Assembly: GCF_014839805.1 (NCBI RefSeq)
Contig: NC_051124.1
Span: 4,402,001 to 4,466,000 of the forward strand
Length of the DNA: 64,000 bases
Reading direction: 5' to 3'
Source: Manduca sexta
Lineage: Eukaryota; Arthropoda; Insecta; Lepidoptera; Sphingidae
In this document: positions 48,917 through 59,950 of the stretch, piece by piece
How positions within the stretch are numbered: position 1 is the first letter of the stretch
How the letters are laid out: the number at the start of each line of letters is the position of its first letter
Notes under the pieces: generated by a model
Seen by the model: the letters and a program-made list of their open reading frames with translations, nothing else
What the model was told of the DNA's origin: nothing
Databases searched by the model: none
Made by a program: the position numbers and the translations under genes

Positions 48917-49003
48917 ATTTAAGTAATAAATCAAACATTATCTCGATATCAATACTTCCAATGCCATCTCAGTAATCGAACACCACAATAGGCGTCACGC
49001 TTG
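48917..49003 (+). repeat. 87-bp repeat unit, copy 1
   Basis: 'tttaagtaataaatcaaaca' through 'caccacaataggcgtcacgc' recurs at 51112-51199 with about a dozen differences. There is no coding sequence. Confidence 0.7.
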
Positions 49004-49937
49004 ATAGATTCCTTTGCAAAAAAATCATATACCTACGCATTGTCACAACAATCAGATAATGTAGATAAATCAGTTGTCTGGAGATAATGTACAGTATTTT
49101 ATGTTTCTTTATGTTATTACGGAAATTAAAAGCTAAGAAAACGAAAAAATGGCATTGCTTTTTCTTTTTTGCAGATCTAAAAAGCCATCATAGTACTTAT
49201 AGGAATTGAAATTATATGTAAAATAATTGAAACGATTTGTTGTTATTATGCCTAAACACAAATAGGCATTTACGACCAATATGATTTTGTTTCCCTCTGC
49301 ACTATAAACCTTTTCCTACAGAATGTGGAAGGTAACAATAAATTTTGTTACTCTCTGCACTTACAACCTCTTCGCATAAAAATGTGGAAGGTATAGACGA
49401 TAAACTTCTCCTACCGACAAAATAAGGGCGTCGACTTACATAAACACTCGCCCACAGACTATCCACGCAAATCTACAAGAAAAGGTAAACATCGTAAAGC
49501 GATTTGTATCTACATTGATTGGTATTTATGTTAAACACCTTGGATTGCTGATTGAGTCACTTACGACCAATTTAAAGGAGTCCGCCCACTTGCGAAGTGG
49601 GATGCTAAGGTCACTGCACATCGGTTCGTTATCGAATTGCAACGCTTTGTAGGCGTACCGACTAGTGCGTCATTTGGAGTGACCAGACTGTTTTGTTTTG
49701 CCGAGTTAAAAATAAATTACGGACTATGATTTTTCGTGATAGAATAAATAAATATAATTTATAATTTTTATAACTATAATTATGCCCGTTTCTTTATTCA
49801 TATATGAACTACCTTTTATGAAATCCTCATATGTACAGTATGCCTCAGACGAGCTTAGCAAATTTTAATAGAGCAATTGAATAATACGTAATTTTTTTTT
49901 AAACAGAGGCCGCTTAATTCGGCTCGCTCTGGTCATA
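49004..49937. other. Non-coding stretch
   Basis: No gene. Two imperfect direct repeats around 'aatgtggaaggta' occur near 49322 and 49381, each preceded by 'ctctgcact...aacct'. A short hairpin cccacttgcgaagtggg lies near 49586. Confidence 0.4.
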
Positions 49938-50000
49938 CTGGAAATCTTTGGGGGAAACCCATATTCAACAGTGGACATCTTGCGGATGATGATGATGAAG
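49938..50000 (+). mobile_element. RTE-like LINE 3' terminal scrap
   Basis: 'aaatctttgggggaaaccca' and 'tattcaacagtggacatctt', then a GATGATGATGATGAAG tail, match the terminus of the minus-strand copy at 41318-41555. Confidence 0.7.
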
Positions 50001-50929
50001 CTTTACTTTTGGAACAAACATACGTTTAGTAGTGGATATTCAGTTCCCGATGAGTGATGATGTTTATAATATCTTGTTTTATTGGTAAACTTATACGAAC
50101 CGATTTCCAATAAAATTGGCAGGGACGCGGTTTAGGAGATAAATAAGTATATACTTAATATTAATTATGAAAATCAAAGTTAGTTAAAAAAATATTTTCG
50201 AAATTAATATTATATTGATAATAATATGCGCTGGGAACATCTTCCTTACACTTATAAGTTGGTCACAGACGCACTCATTGATCGAGACCGCATGGGCTAT
50301 TGACGCGCTTATAAATGATAGCGAAGTAAATTGTCCTGACAGGACCGAACAGTGCAATGAACTTACTTCATCTTATTTACGGGTTAGTTAACCACGAAAT
50401 TCGGTAATGTAAGGTCATAGTAATCTAAAGAATCAGAAGCTTTATTGAAATTTAAAATAACGTGATAGAAACTGCAAAATGTTGTATGGGAGGCAGGATT
50501 TCGTTTAAATTTAATTCGGTTTTGGAATTAAATCTTTGTATATTTATTTATAGTATGTTAATTTTAATGAAGTCCTCTTAACGAACGTTAATAGGTAGCT
50601 AGACATCTAAATTATTAATATCTTAAAGGTGCAAATTAGAAATTATGCATACAAAACATAATCATAATAATTTACTTCCGAGGTTATCTAATAGCCCACA
50701 AGTTACGTATTATTACATAACATTACTAAAACATTGTTCTTTATTATAATGTACAAGCACCTACTCTAAGATCTTACTTAAGATTGTCTTGTTGAGTTAT
50801 AAACTATTGTCTTATTGTGGAATGATGTAAAACGTGTAGGATCTTCACGTAGTGCGTGGGTTCACAATTTAGCTTCTAGAATGGCTATATTTTTAAGCCA
50901 ACTGAATGACGAAAGGATTATGCCATTCG
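50001..50929. other. Non-coding stretch
   Basis: AT-rich. The 100-codon frame at 50815-51117 begins here at an alternative codon. Its second half is antisense LINE, so it is not a gene. Confidence 0.4.
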
Positions 50930-51250
50930 TTGGATGGCAAGCGTCACGATTGTCCATAAACAGTAACGCCATCCGAACTTTGAATTACTCAGGCGTACCT
51001 AGCACTACGCTTTGTTCTAGAACATTCGATTTTAAGCCTCATGTACAATTTTCTCACTGGCTACAATGTCCTTCATCCGGAGAAAAACAGTATCTGCAGA
51101 AAGATAAAGGTATTTAAGTAATAAATCAAACATTGTGTCGATATCAATATTTCCAATACCATCTCAATAATTGCACACCACAATAGGCGACACGCTTGTA
51201 GAAAGATGTTTAACTTCAGAATTGGACATCGCAGTGGTACTTGCTCAGGC
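50930..51250 (-). mobile_element. Non-LTR retrotransposon 3' end, minus strand, with insertion
   Basis: Plus-strand 'gtccataaacagtaacgcca', 'ctggctacaatgtccttcat' and 'gacatcgcagtggtacttgc' are the reverse complement of the 26955-27272 LINE, much diverged. The 87-bp unit at 51112-51199 interrupts it. Confidence 0.6.
51112..51199 (+). repeat. 87-bp repeat unit, copy 2, inserted in a LINE
   Basis: It is a copy of 48917-49003. The short repeats gcagaaagat (51097-51106) and gtagaaagat (51198-51207) on either side suggest a target duplication of about 8-9 bp ('agaaagat'). It may be a very short non-autonomous element. Confidence 0.6.
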
Positions 51251-51871
51251 ACGAGAGACCCATTATAAAATATCTTCAATTTTACGTCGGCAAAAATGTA
51301 CGGTTTCCTGTTTATACATTGATAAGGAAAATTGGGTTAATAAAAATGAGTGCAGTACATTCGCCTCCAACCAAATTTACGAAAAAAAGGTGTACTTTCG
51401 TAAGTAGTAGGTAATTAACTTAATCAGACAGCAGAATAAATTATATAACACCATAGTATAATACAAATAGCCATACATCACATACTGTTAAATCCATTTT
51501 AAGATCTCGTACGTAATTCTCAGTACGAAGAGTACTTTGCCACACGTTTTCTAACGGCATCCTTGAATGCAATTTGTTAGTCAAAGACCTGCAGCCTACA
51601 CATACAAAACTGCACAACAGTTAGGGCAGAACAACTGTGCGATTGATTAATATCTTAATACTATGTATTCTTGAAGAAATACATATGGCATGACTAATTG
51701 GATTTGCGTCAAATTGTTTAAGTGATAATTTGTCGTTAAAATTGTCAATAATGGTGAAAATATTTATGATGGAATTGAATAACATAACTTGTGGCCTGAT
51801 GAGGCGGGATAAAACTTAAAAAAAATTACGAAAGGTACCAAAACCTGGAAATTAAAAATTAGTTCATTTAT
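51251..51871. other. Non-coding stretch
   Basis: AT-rich upstream region of the small-gene candidate. No other feature supported. Confidence 0.4.
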
Positions 51872-51914
51872 TATAAATAATTCATATATGAGAAATAATT
51901 AGAACAGTCAGAAC
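51872..51914 (+). promoter_or_regulatory. Possible core promoter: TATA-like box and initiator
   Basis: TATAAATA at 51872-51879 is followed by ACAGTCAGAAC, an arthropod initiator-like sequence, with candidate start A at 51906 or 51910, 34-38 bp downstream. That gives a 5' leader of about 35 nt before the ATG at 51944. The elements are degenerate and AT-rich DNA produces them easily. Confidence 0.3.
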
Positions 51915-51943
51915 AGTAGTAGGCAAGATAATCATAAACAACA

Positions 51944-52219
51944 ATGATAACAACGACAGTCCTTGAGAGTGGAAGAGTGAAAGCCCAGACTAAAATGGGC
52001 ACTTATACAACTTTTGGTAATTTTAATTGTGGAAAACTCATCGGCGAGGTTTGTAGGGGTCCAAATTTAAGAAACGATATAGTCTCCCCGTACCCAACTG
52101 ACGACAACCCTGAGAAAAAATGGCGATATAAATTCTATGTTATTTTTCTCTCATTAGCTCTAAACGCTTCAATTTATGCCATATATTTTTCAACAAAATT
52201 GCCTATAATTGGATATTAA
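51944..52219 (+). CDS. Candidate 91-aa single-exon membrane protein, unidentified
   Basis: An ATG with ACACAA-type context opens 91 codons to TAA at 52217-52219. Residues 1-63 are polar with a Gly/Cys-containing stretch (NFNCGKLIGEVCRGPN) and a charged NPEKKWRYK. Residues 64-82 (FYVIFLSLALNASIYAIYF) form one hydrophobic segment able to span a membrane, and the end is STKLPIIGY. The basic run before the helix would favour an N-terminus on the cytosolic or matrix side. Codon composition is balanced, unlike neighbouring AT-rich frames. A TATA-like box with initiator lies upstream and AATAAA at 52497-52502. A compact gene or a retrogene would both fit. I do not recognise a family. A chance frame remains possible. 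Confidence 0.42.
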   Translation: MITTTVLESGRVKAQTKMGTYTTFGNFNCGKLIGEVCRGPNLRNDIVSPYPTDDNPEKKWRYKFYVIFLSLALNASIYAIYFSTKLPIIGY

Positions 52220-52496
52220 TGTACGAATGTAATACGCGGTTACGTAAACTATAGCCATAAACCATGTAGAAAGAAGTGATGAGTCGGTCAGACGGCGCGG
52301 CGCCACAGCTGCGCACGCGCATCCCATCGGAACCGGTCCGGCGATCCGCTTAGTGACCGGTTTGTACACCCATTTTCCCTTTGTATTTTCTTTTGCGCGT
52401 GCCTTCATAGAAATCGAAATGAATGGATGCGATTCACTTAGGTTTAGTGTGGTAGATAAATGATTAGTGATGATGGGGAAGTAAATATTGCACAAT

Positions 52497-52502
52497 AATA
52501 AA
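52497..52502 (+). promoter_or_regulatory. Possible polyadenylation signal AATAAA
   Basis: AATAAA about 280 bp after the stop of the 51944-52219 frame. The intervening DNA includes a GC-rich block at 52288-52365 ('gcggcgccacagctgcgcac'). Confidence 0.25.
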
Positions 52503-52579
52503 TGTTAATGTTGAAAAGTAAAAAGTCGGGCTAAGGTCTATAATATGAATATATACGTATATAGTAATATTTTTCATAT

Positions 52580-52797
52580 GATAATAGCTTTAGCTCGTAG
52601 CTCCGCCCGAGGGCAAAAGATTTTCCGACATAAAAGCCCTGCTACATATTTTTCCGGGATAAAAAACGTATATGCTATTCCAGACGATAGTTTATCTCTG
52701 CGCCAAATTTTATACAGATGCGTTCAGCCGATCTTTTATCATTGCGTAATAAACATCCATCCAAAACTTTCGCATTTAATACTTATTTAACTCATTA
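52580..52797 (-). mobile_element. Helitron-like short element, minus strand
   Basis: Plus-strand 'ttagctcgtagctccgcccg', 'aaaagattttccgacataaa' and 'gatgcgttcagccgatcttt' plus 'aaacatccatccaaaacttt' are the reverse complement of the element at 23168-23381. Ends are decayed. Confidence 0.6.
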
Positions 52798-53524
52798 TTC
52801 GTTACTTGTGCTTTGATTAGGTAATCGATACACCTAGACTTCTTTATTATAATGGTGTATATTTAATAATAGTTGTTATATAACTATGAAGGACGACTCA
52901 TAACATGTGGTTGGACTTGGTAGCAGATAATACGATCGAAGTAATATAAGTACTGTTGCATAATAATAATATTATGTAAACTTTAATACATCGAAGAATC
53001 GTAGGAAAAAAATATATTAATATAATAAAAGGATATCGATGTTCTAAGGGTGAAATTATTCCAGTCACACCGAAGAAACCGTTTATTCTCGGAGAAAAGA
53101 TAAACAAAATAAACTATGGTTATAGCTTTTATTATGCGTTTTAATTAGATCATTAATATGATAAATATAACACTCAAAACTCTTTGTTAAAAGAATCACA
53201 AACAAAAGAAAAATAAAACTAATTTACATCTCAACCCTCGTCGCTTCCTAATTTGAATATTAGACAAAGATTCCAAAGAGTCTTTATGTTCGGGTGATAG
53301 CGGAATACTCTAATAAAAAGTCTTATTTACGACTCATATTTTACTACTCTTTATTAATTCAATTGTGTCTCAAGAGTAACGAGGTTTATTAACTACAATA
53401 AATAATAATGAAATGAGTACTATTATAATTATTGCAAGTTGTGTGAAAATGTCAAGATTTGACTTTCTTCGAAGAAGTCATTTTTAAAGGCTTTTTAGTG
53501 ACTTATCTTTTCAAATACTTACTC
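52798..53524. other. Non-coding stretch
   Basis: AT-rich, no feature supported. Confidence 0.4.
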
Positions 53525-53680
53525 TCTTTAGTCTAGGGAAAGTGTAATCAGTCAGTGAATCGTGAGATTTTAGGTTCGACTGCCAGTTCAGGTCACAAAT
53601 TATTTATAAATTTTTCAATTGGTAATTTCTGTCTAATACGGCAATATATGCCCCCTATCACATTATGGGATGAGAATTAA
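53525..53680 (+). mobile_element. Degenerate tRNA-derived SINE
   Basis: A box-B-like aggttcgactgcc, then 'ctgtctaatacggcaatata' and 'gccccctatcacattatggg' follow the order of the SINE at 40801-41052. Much diverged. Confidence 0.55.
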
Positions 53681-56600
53681 TTAGCAAATGACGATTCTAG
53701 CTACAAATTTACAATCCATGTATTTTTTCGTTATCCACTCGGCTAAATATAATGTAAATCAAAATATTGTCTCTACTCTTAGAAATTATTTAGAAAGTCT
53801 CACATCAGGAATCGAATAGATTATATCACTTTAAACTGATTTTACAAAATGACTACAACTCACATAAAAAGCAATCAGTATAATGTATGTATTAAATGGT
53901 CATAAAAATGGATAGTTTATTCTTCTGTTTTGTGGGTAATATGTATCTGCTTTCACCTCCACGTTTAATACTGTTATGTGATTGATTAAACTTATAGGTA
54001 AATACTATAGAAAGTAATTATTAACTGGAAATAAATTATATAATACACTTGTTATGATGACAATTTATTTCGTTTGATTATATTTTCCAAAGTGCGAGCA
54101 AATGTTGTTAAGGCCCTCCCACGAGCGAACGGCCTTGAGCATTCGCTCCATACATTTACGGCGCGGCGCACGAGTTGCGGGTGGGAATATGCAGATATAT
54201 TGTTTTTAATTAAAGGTCCTTTTGAAAATTTTATGCTACCAAAATATTCCATATTAAATTATACTAATGTTACTTTCAAATTAAAATGTTATGTACATTA
54301 GTAGAAGATGCACGAATCAACAATTTTAGTCCTATATTAATTAATGTTTTATTTTTATTCGTATCTATTATTCATTCTGAATAGATAACTTCTAAAAATA
54401 TGGTTAGCGCACCGTTTTGCTGGAGGCACAAACTTAATATCGTTACTCAATACCTTTAGACATAATTTGAAGAAATTTCTATAATATTGTATGCCACTTT
54501 ACCTTTTCCGTTATTAAAGTTAGTTTATCAATTCATTCCAGTATTAATTCTACATATCACTCACTGTAGTAAGAAATTATAAGAAGCACGTGTCTATAGA
54601 AAAACTCTTTTTGCTAGCCTTAAACGAAATGCATGATGAATCTATAAGAGCTGTAAAATAACTTTTTACTAGTCTCAGATGAAATGCGTGATGAATATCT
54701 ATAAGAGCTGTATTAATCTATTAATACTCTTATTACAAATAAACAAAAAAACATAACAGACCCACGTCACTCCGTACTTTCCTGACATATTTTTTATATA
54801 GTCTTCGAAGAATACCATTTAGAATAGACAAAATCAGATAATTGTTTCATGGAAAAGAAAAATAAACAGTGTATCAAGAACACAATAGCTCTATTAATCA
54901 TTTTATTAATTACCTATTACAATAGGTAAATTTAAGTACTGATAATGTTTAGCATGTTTAGTTTTTTCTCAGAAATTGAGTAGCGCTGTTAATGTCTGAA
55001 TATGTAAATAATATGAAGTAAGTAGTGTTTAAAATAGTTTACATCGAATCGACTTTTAACTTTTAACCTCATCGGTACAGCTTTATTTAGATACTATAAT
55101 AAATTTACTTATAAATTAATGGAAGTAGAAAAAAGGTGGGCAAAAAAAGACCCGTAATATCTAGAAAAATACATATGTAGCTATGTATATGTCTTTTGAA
55201 TGTAGAATACTTAAAGGACAATAAAAAAAAACAATATAAACTGCGTCTAAAATACAGTGTTTTATACATTTGTAGCACTGTATCTACCAAAATCAACGGC
55301 AAATACTAACATTTAATCAGATCTAAGATCTACCCTGATAACGTCGCTTCCCTGCACAAGAGAGCCTGCCGCAGCCATCCATCACAAAAGGTCACGGTTC
55401 GGATTTGTTTATATGACAAATGTAAATGCATCCATCTTGTTCATGGCTTGAACCAAAATGGCGGCGTGACGTAAGCGAGTTCCTTTTTTGAATTTGTTTC
55501 AAAGATAGCTGTTATGACTCATTGTTTCATTAGTAGTGAATGCAATGTTATAACATTGTTTATTTATTGACATGTTTAGAAAATATCATGCAAGATGTAT
55601 AGTTTTTAATTAATTGACCCATTTTACGCATACAATATCCGATAGTCGATTCTATGTATATCATATTAAAATCGATATTAAATGTCATCATAATAAAGCA
55701 ACCCAATATAATGTATCACATCCGGGAAATATTATAATACGTGTGCGAACAAATGCGTAAATTAATTTTACGTAAATAGCCCAAAAGCAGGTCTAGTCAC
55801 CACAGATGTGCAAATGAGCTGATAACGGAACTGGAATATTAAATTCAATGATAATTATAGTATTGAACTCTATAAAATAGGAACACTATTATTGAACATA
55901 AAGATAGGACGACTAACAATTCTAATAAAGACACACGAATTGAGAGTTTCTTCCTTTTTTGGAAGTCGATTTGAAATGTACGTAATTTATGCATGTAATT
56001 GCACGACAGTATTTTTAATAAAAAAACCCGAGAAAGAGAATTATTAAGTTATAACTATGAAGAGGCGACTTAAGAGTTTTGGTCGTTGTTAAATCTAAAA
56101 AATAATTGGATGAAACGATCCTTTTGCTAAGTGCGTAGTTAATAAGTACAAATAATATAGTCAGGATTTTTTCTATTGTCAATACTTTGTCATAAAGCTA
56201 TGATTCGACACTTACATTTTACGGGGTCGGGTTAACAATAGTTGTGGTTTGAGGTACCTATTATTCTAAACTTTACTATAGACATAAAGTATGAAAGAGG
56301 AATGACGGATGCTAGTTTGGGTTTTTCTTGTTTTGCAGTTGTTTGTGTAGAACAGTAATAGTGGTTAAATCTCTACCAACATGTCTTTGATACGTGGTGT
56401 TTTAATATTATATATTGCAAAGATTTCTTTGTGGCTCTGTGTATGTGAAAGACATCTTAGTATCATCAGACAGTGTAGTTTATTTTCATAAAAATATACA
56501 TAATATTTCGTAAACTATGTCGCAAACTATACTCTTTCATATATAACATATAAAACTATTTAAAAAAGGGTTAAGAAAACTTTAATACAGATATTTCAAA

Positions 56601-56747
56601 TAACTAAAAGAGTGGTCATAAGATGTCATCAACTGAAATTGATATAAATTATAAAGCATAAAAGGGAAACAGGCAATAAAGTCTAAAAATAACATTATTG
56701 GGTTCAATTTATTGCGATGGTGAGATAAAGTTTTAGGTCGAGGACTC
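53681..56747. other. Long non-coding stretch
   Basis: No gene. A GC-rich block at 54110-54185 gives overlapping open frames on both strands without a motif. At 55454-55473 AAAATGGCGGC and TGACGTAA resemble YY1/Pho and CRE sites. The rest is AT-rich. Confidence 0.35.
55454..55473 (+). promoter_or_regulatory. Adjacent YY1/Pho-like and CRE-like motifs
   Basis: AAAATGGCGGC (55454-55464) is directly followed by TGACGTAA (55466-55473), in a locally GC-richer stretch (55360-55475). Both are known metazoan transcription-factor site types. No transcript start or exon can be shown nearby. Confidence 0.2.
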
Positions 56748-56775
56748 CATCCGACTAGTATTGCCCAAATTCAGT

Positions 56776-56935
56776 CTTGGTCTTGCAGTCTTGGTCTTGT
56801 TCTTGCGTTTTTGCAAGACCAAGACCAAGAACAAGACCGCGTATTTTTAGCAAGACCAAGACCAAGACTGACCGTGCAAGACTTGAGCAAGAACAAGACA
56901 TAGCCTGCAAGACTCTTGCGTCTTGCAGCTAGGAC
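56776..56935. repeat. CAAGAC hexamer array, left end of the hAT element
   Basis: More than fifteen copies of caagac/caagaa or their complement. The array flips orientation at about 56810 ('cttgttcttgcgtttttgca' then 'agaccaagaccaagaacaag'), which gives a hairpin of about 25 bp. Confidence 0.85.
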
Positions 56936-57704
56936 TTAGCGCTATTTCACTGAGTAGTTAGGTGTAACAGTTCGGTGTATAGGTAGGTACGCTTAGGAAT
57001 TCTATGAGACGCAAAAACTGTATCAAAGAATATGAAAAACTGGACCTATGCGCATTACGACTAATACCATAAACATAGCGAATAAAAAAAATATCTATTA
57101 AAATCAAACTGAGTGCATGCATAGCTATGTTTTAACCATCGGCACTTTGATAATGCGGCATCAAAGGTTTTGTACTTACTTCTCAAAGAAATTTGCCGCT
57201 TTTCGGAAGTACATGGTTATGATACACGCGCCGGCGGCTTCTTTTGAAATCTAAAACAATCGTTGCCGCCACGCCGAAATCATAACATTTGACACTATTT
57301 GATTGCCGCCATAGGGCGTAGGTATACTCATGCAAAATAATTTCGAATTTTAAGAGTAAATAAATAAATTTCTTATAAGTTGAAGGTTCAATCTCTTTCT
57401 AGACAGATAAGTATTGTTCTTTAAAATACAGTCAAGTTATTGTAATTAATTTGTTTTTTTACATGTTTTAGCAAATGTAAGCTTATAAATCATAAATGTT
57501 TATTAAGAAACAGTTACTTCCATGGAAAACGACATATAGGTCAGTTGATTTTTCGAATTTCTTATCAAATCTTCAGTTATTTATTAATCTGCTTGATCTT
57601 TACTATGGCTATGTTAATTCAAGCTCACAATGTTCCAATTCTAATACGTTTTTCTAAGATTTAAAGTAAACTTTAATAAATAGTAATAGACTAATAGGTA
57701 ATTG

Positions 57705-57840
57705 CAAGACTTGCAAGACTCTTGCTGCAAGACCAAGACCAAGACCAAGACTGGGAGCGCAAGACCAAGATCAAGACCAAGATCAGGTGTATTGGCGCAA
57801 GACCAAGACCAAGACTGGCTAAGTCTCGTCTTGTTCTTGC
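57705..57840. repeat. CAAGAC hexamer array, right end of the hAT element
   Basis: Three blocks of tandem caagac units (57727-57751, 57763-57785, 57799-57816) separated by short spacers. The last 20 bp switch to the opposite orientation. Confidence 0.85.
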
Positions 57841-57863
57841 ATTTGGGCAACACTACATCCGAC

Positions 57864-58642
57864 GAATGGACAGGGGTCGGGGAGTCTTACTGCAGTATAT
57901 GAAAAAAAAAACGATAGCACACAACATTTTAATAAGCAACGCTTAAAATTATTCGAATATAAAGCCAAATAGTGATAAGTTACTATTTAAATATGAAAGT
58001 AATTTGTAAATCAATATTACGTAGAAACACGTTTTGGTTAAGAGTACCTTTAAAATTGGTAAATTATTGAGACGCTCTTAGTTGCAAAATATATTTACGA
58101 TAGTACCATTAAAACCAATTTATAATTTATAAATAACAAAATAAGTATTAAAACTACTTCCTCGGTTATAAAATCTAGGTATTGAATTAACAAATTTTAT
58201 TATATTTTCAAACCCATTTAGGAACATCTTGTTCTTAAATAATCACATTTTATTAACACCATGTTAGGAAGTGAACGGTAAAGTTATACGCTCCGGATGC
58301 ATGACAGTAGCCAAGACATGACTCAAATCGATTAAAGGGATATTCAGAGATGGCGAGGGCATTGATACTCGAAGTATATACGACAGTGGTACGACAGTGG
58401 TGGTGGTGGTGGTTTCAAACAATGGAGTGCTTAATTTGCTCCATGAGTAATTTGTGGAATCCTTGATTCGTCTTTATCCCTTTCTGGAAGCATGTGGGTC
58501 TCTGTTAATGAGGTATTGGCATGTTTATGTTCAAGTCAAATGACATCATTAGTATTATTGTTGCTAATAAGAAACATTTGATGTTTTGAATGGCTGATTT
58601 AGTATACCAAACATTGCTTCCATAATTTATAATAGATATATA
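57864..58642. other. Non-coding stretch
   Basis: AT-rich with a GGT microsatellite at about 58396-58412 that extends a duplicated 'acgacagtggt'. No gene. Confidence 0.4.
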
Positions 58643-59948
58643 CTTAGTCTGGCCATAAATACTGTTACACTTAATTATAAAAAAATATTACATTTGAATT
58701 TCGAATCTGTCATTTTTATACGATTGTTCATTGTGTTTTCTCATTTTGGCGCCAATACATTGTAAAATATTTTGCGATATTAAAATGGTGTGGGGTGATA
58801 AAGAGAACCGAATCGCTGTGATAGCATTACACAAAGTAGGTATGGAGCCAAATGCAATTTTTAAAACTCTCCATACACTTGGTATTAGTAAAATGTTTGT
58901 GTACCGGGCTATTAATAGGTACAATGAGACCTCCTCTGTTTGTGACAGAAAAGATCTGGCCGTCCACGTAGTGTTCGTACGAAAAAGGTGGTCAAAGCAG
59001 TAAGGGAAAGAATTCGAAGAAATCCTGTCCGAAAGCAAAAGATTTTATCTCGGGAAATGAAGATAGCACCTAGAACCATGTCGCGTATTTTAAAAGATGA
59101 CTTAGGACTTGCAGCCTATAAGAGACGCACTGGCCATTTCTTAACTGATAATTTAAAGAAGAATAGGGTGGTAAAATCGAAACAACTACTGAAGCGGTAC
59201 GCAAAGGGAGGTCACAGAAAAATTTTGTTTACGGATGAGAAAATTTTTACAATTGAGCAACATTTTAACAAACAAAATGACCGTATTTATGCTCAAAGCT
59301 CTAAGGAAGCTTCCCAATTAGTCGACAGAGTGCAACGTGGACATTATCCGACTTCAGTGATGGTTTGGTGGGGTGTTAGCTATGAAGGAGTGACTGAGCC
59401 ATATTTTTGTGAAAAAGGTATCAAAACATCGGCACAAGTGTATCAAGATACCATTCTTGAGAAGGTAGTTAAGCCCCTTAACATCACCATGTTCAATAAC
59501 CAAGTATGGTCCTTCCAGCAAGACTCGGCGCCGGGTCATAAAGCTCGGTCCACGCAGTCTTGGTTGGAATCGAACGTTTCGGACTTCATCAGAGCTGAAG
59601 ACTGGCCGTCGTCTAGTCCCGATCTTAATCCGCTGGATTATGATTTGTGGTCAGTTTTAGAGAGTACAGCTTGCTCTAAACGCCATGATAATTTGGAGTC
59701 CCTAAAACAATCTATACGATTGGCAGTGAAGAATTTTCCCATGGAAAGAGTGCGTGCTTCTATTGATAACTGGCCTCATCGTTTAAAGGACTGTATTGCA
59801 GCCAATGGAGACCACTTCGAATAAGCTTTTTATATTTTTAATTGTTTTATATTTATGTATTAAACTGACACACTGTAAAAGTAATAAATGTTATTTGCAG
59901 TTAACAATTTTCTTTTTTCTTTATTACAATATTTATGGCAAGACTAGG
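58643..59948 (+). mobile_element. maT-type mariner element, 1306 bp
   Basis: Terminal inverted repeats match over 25 bp with three differences (left 'cttagtctggccataaatac', right the complement of 'gtatttatggcaagactagg' type sequence). They are flanked by TA dinucleotides (58641-58642 and 59949-59950), the target duplication of Tc1/mariner elements. Length and a DD37D transposase fit the maT clade. One frameshift inactivates the gene. The well-kept ends mean it might still be mobilised in trans, which is inference. Confidence 0.9.
58785..59824 (+). pseudogene. maT mariner transposase (DD37D), one frameshift
   Basis: The first frame (ATG 58785) reads MVWGDKENRIAVIALHKVGM and holds the start of the paired helix-turn-helix domain. 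After DRK near 58950 the frame changes by one missing base (or two extra), continuing SGRPRSVRTKKVVKAVRERI in the frame that ends at 59824. The catalytic triad is visible: D in FTDEK (codon 59234), D in QQDSAPGH (59522) and D in NPLDYDLW (59636), with 37 residues between the last two, the DD37D spacing of maT. The WWGVSYEG and SSSPDLNPLDY motifs are also present. Total length of about 345 codons is normal for mariners. Apart from the shift there are no stops, which suggests recent decay. It would cut and paste the element at TA sites in the nucleus. Confidence 0.9.
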
Positions 59949-59950
59949 TA

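Larger units (their letters stand above)
56756..57855. mobile_element. Non-autonomous hAT-type element, 1100 bp, CAAGAC-rich ends
   Basis: Perfect 8-bp direct repeats CATCCGAC (56748-56755 and 57856-57863) flank the element. The ends TAGTATTGCCCAAAT and the complement of ATTTGGGCAACACTA form 15-bp inverted repeats with one mismatch; this TAG-GTTGCC form and 8-bp duplication are hAT characteristics. Just inside both ends are dense arrays of CAAGAC/CAAGAA hexamers in both orientations. The core has no long frame; the minus strand at about 57180-57230 offers only MYFRKAANFFEK before a GTAAGTAC. Confidence 0.85.

Noticed and set aside
50815..51117. 100-codon plus-strand frame
   Set aside because: It starts at an alternative codon and its second half is an antisense LINE 3' end.
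52190..52495. 101-codon minus-strand frame over a GC-rich block
   Set aside because: It overlaps the better supported plus-strand 91-codon candidate and its 3' region, and shows no motif. The openness follows from GC-rich composition.
57641..57946. Overlapping 66-74-codon frames rich in QD, TK and LGL repeats
   Set aside because: They are translations of the CAAGAC hexamer array of the hAT element in several frames, not genes.
58688..59038. 116-codon minus-strand frame across the mariner
   Set aside because: It is antisense to the transposase, which carries the recognisable catalytic motifs on the plus strand.
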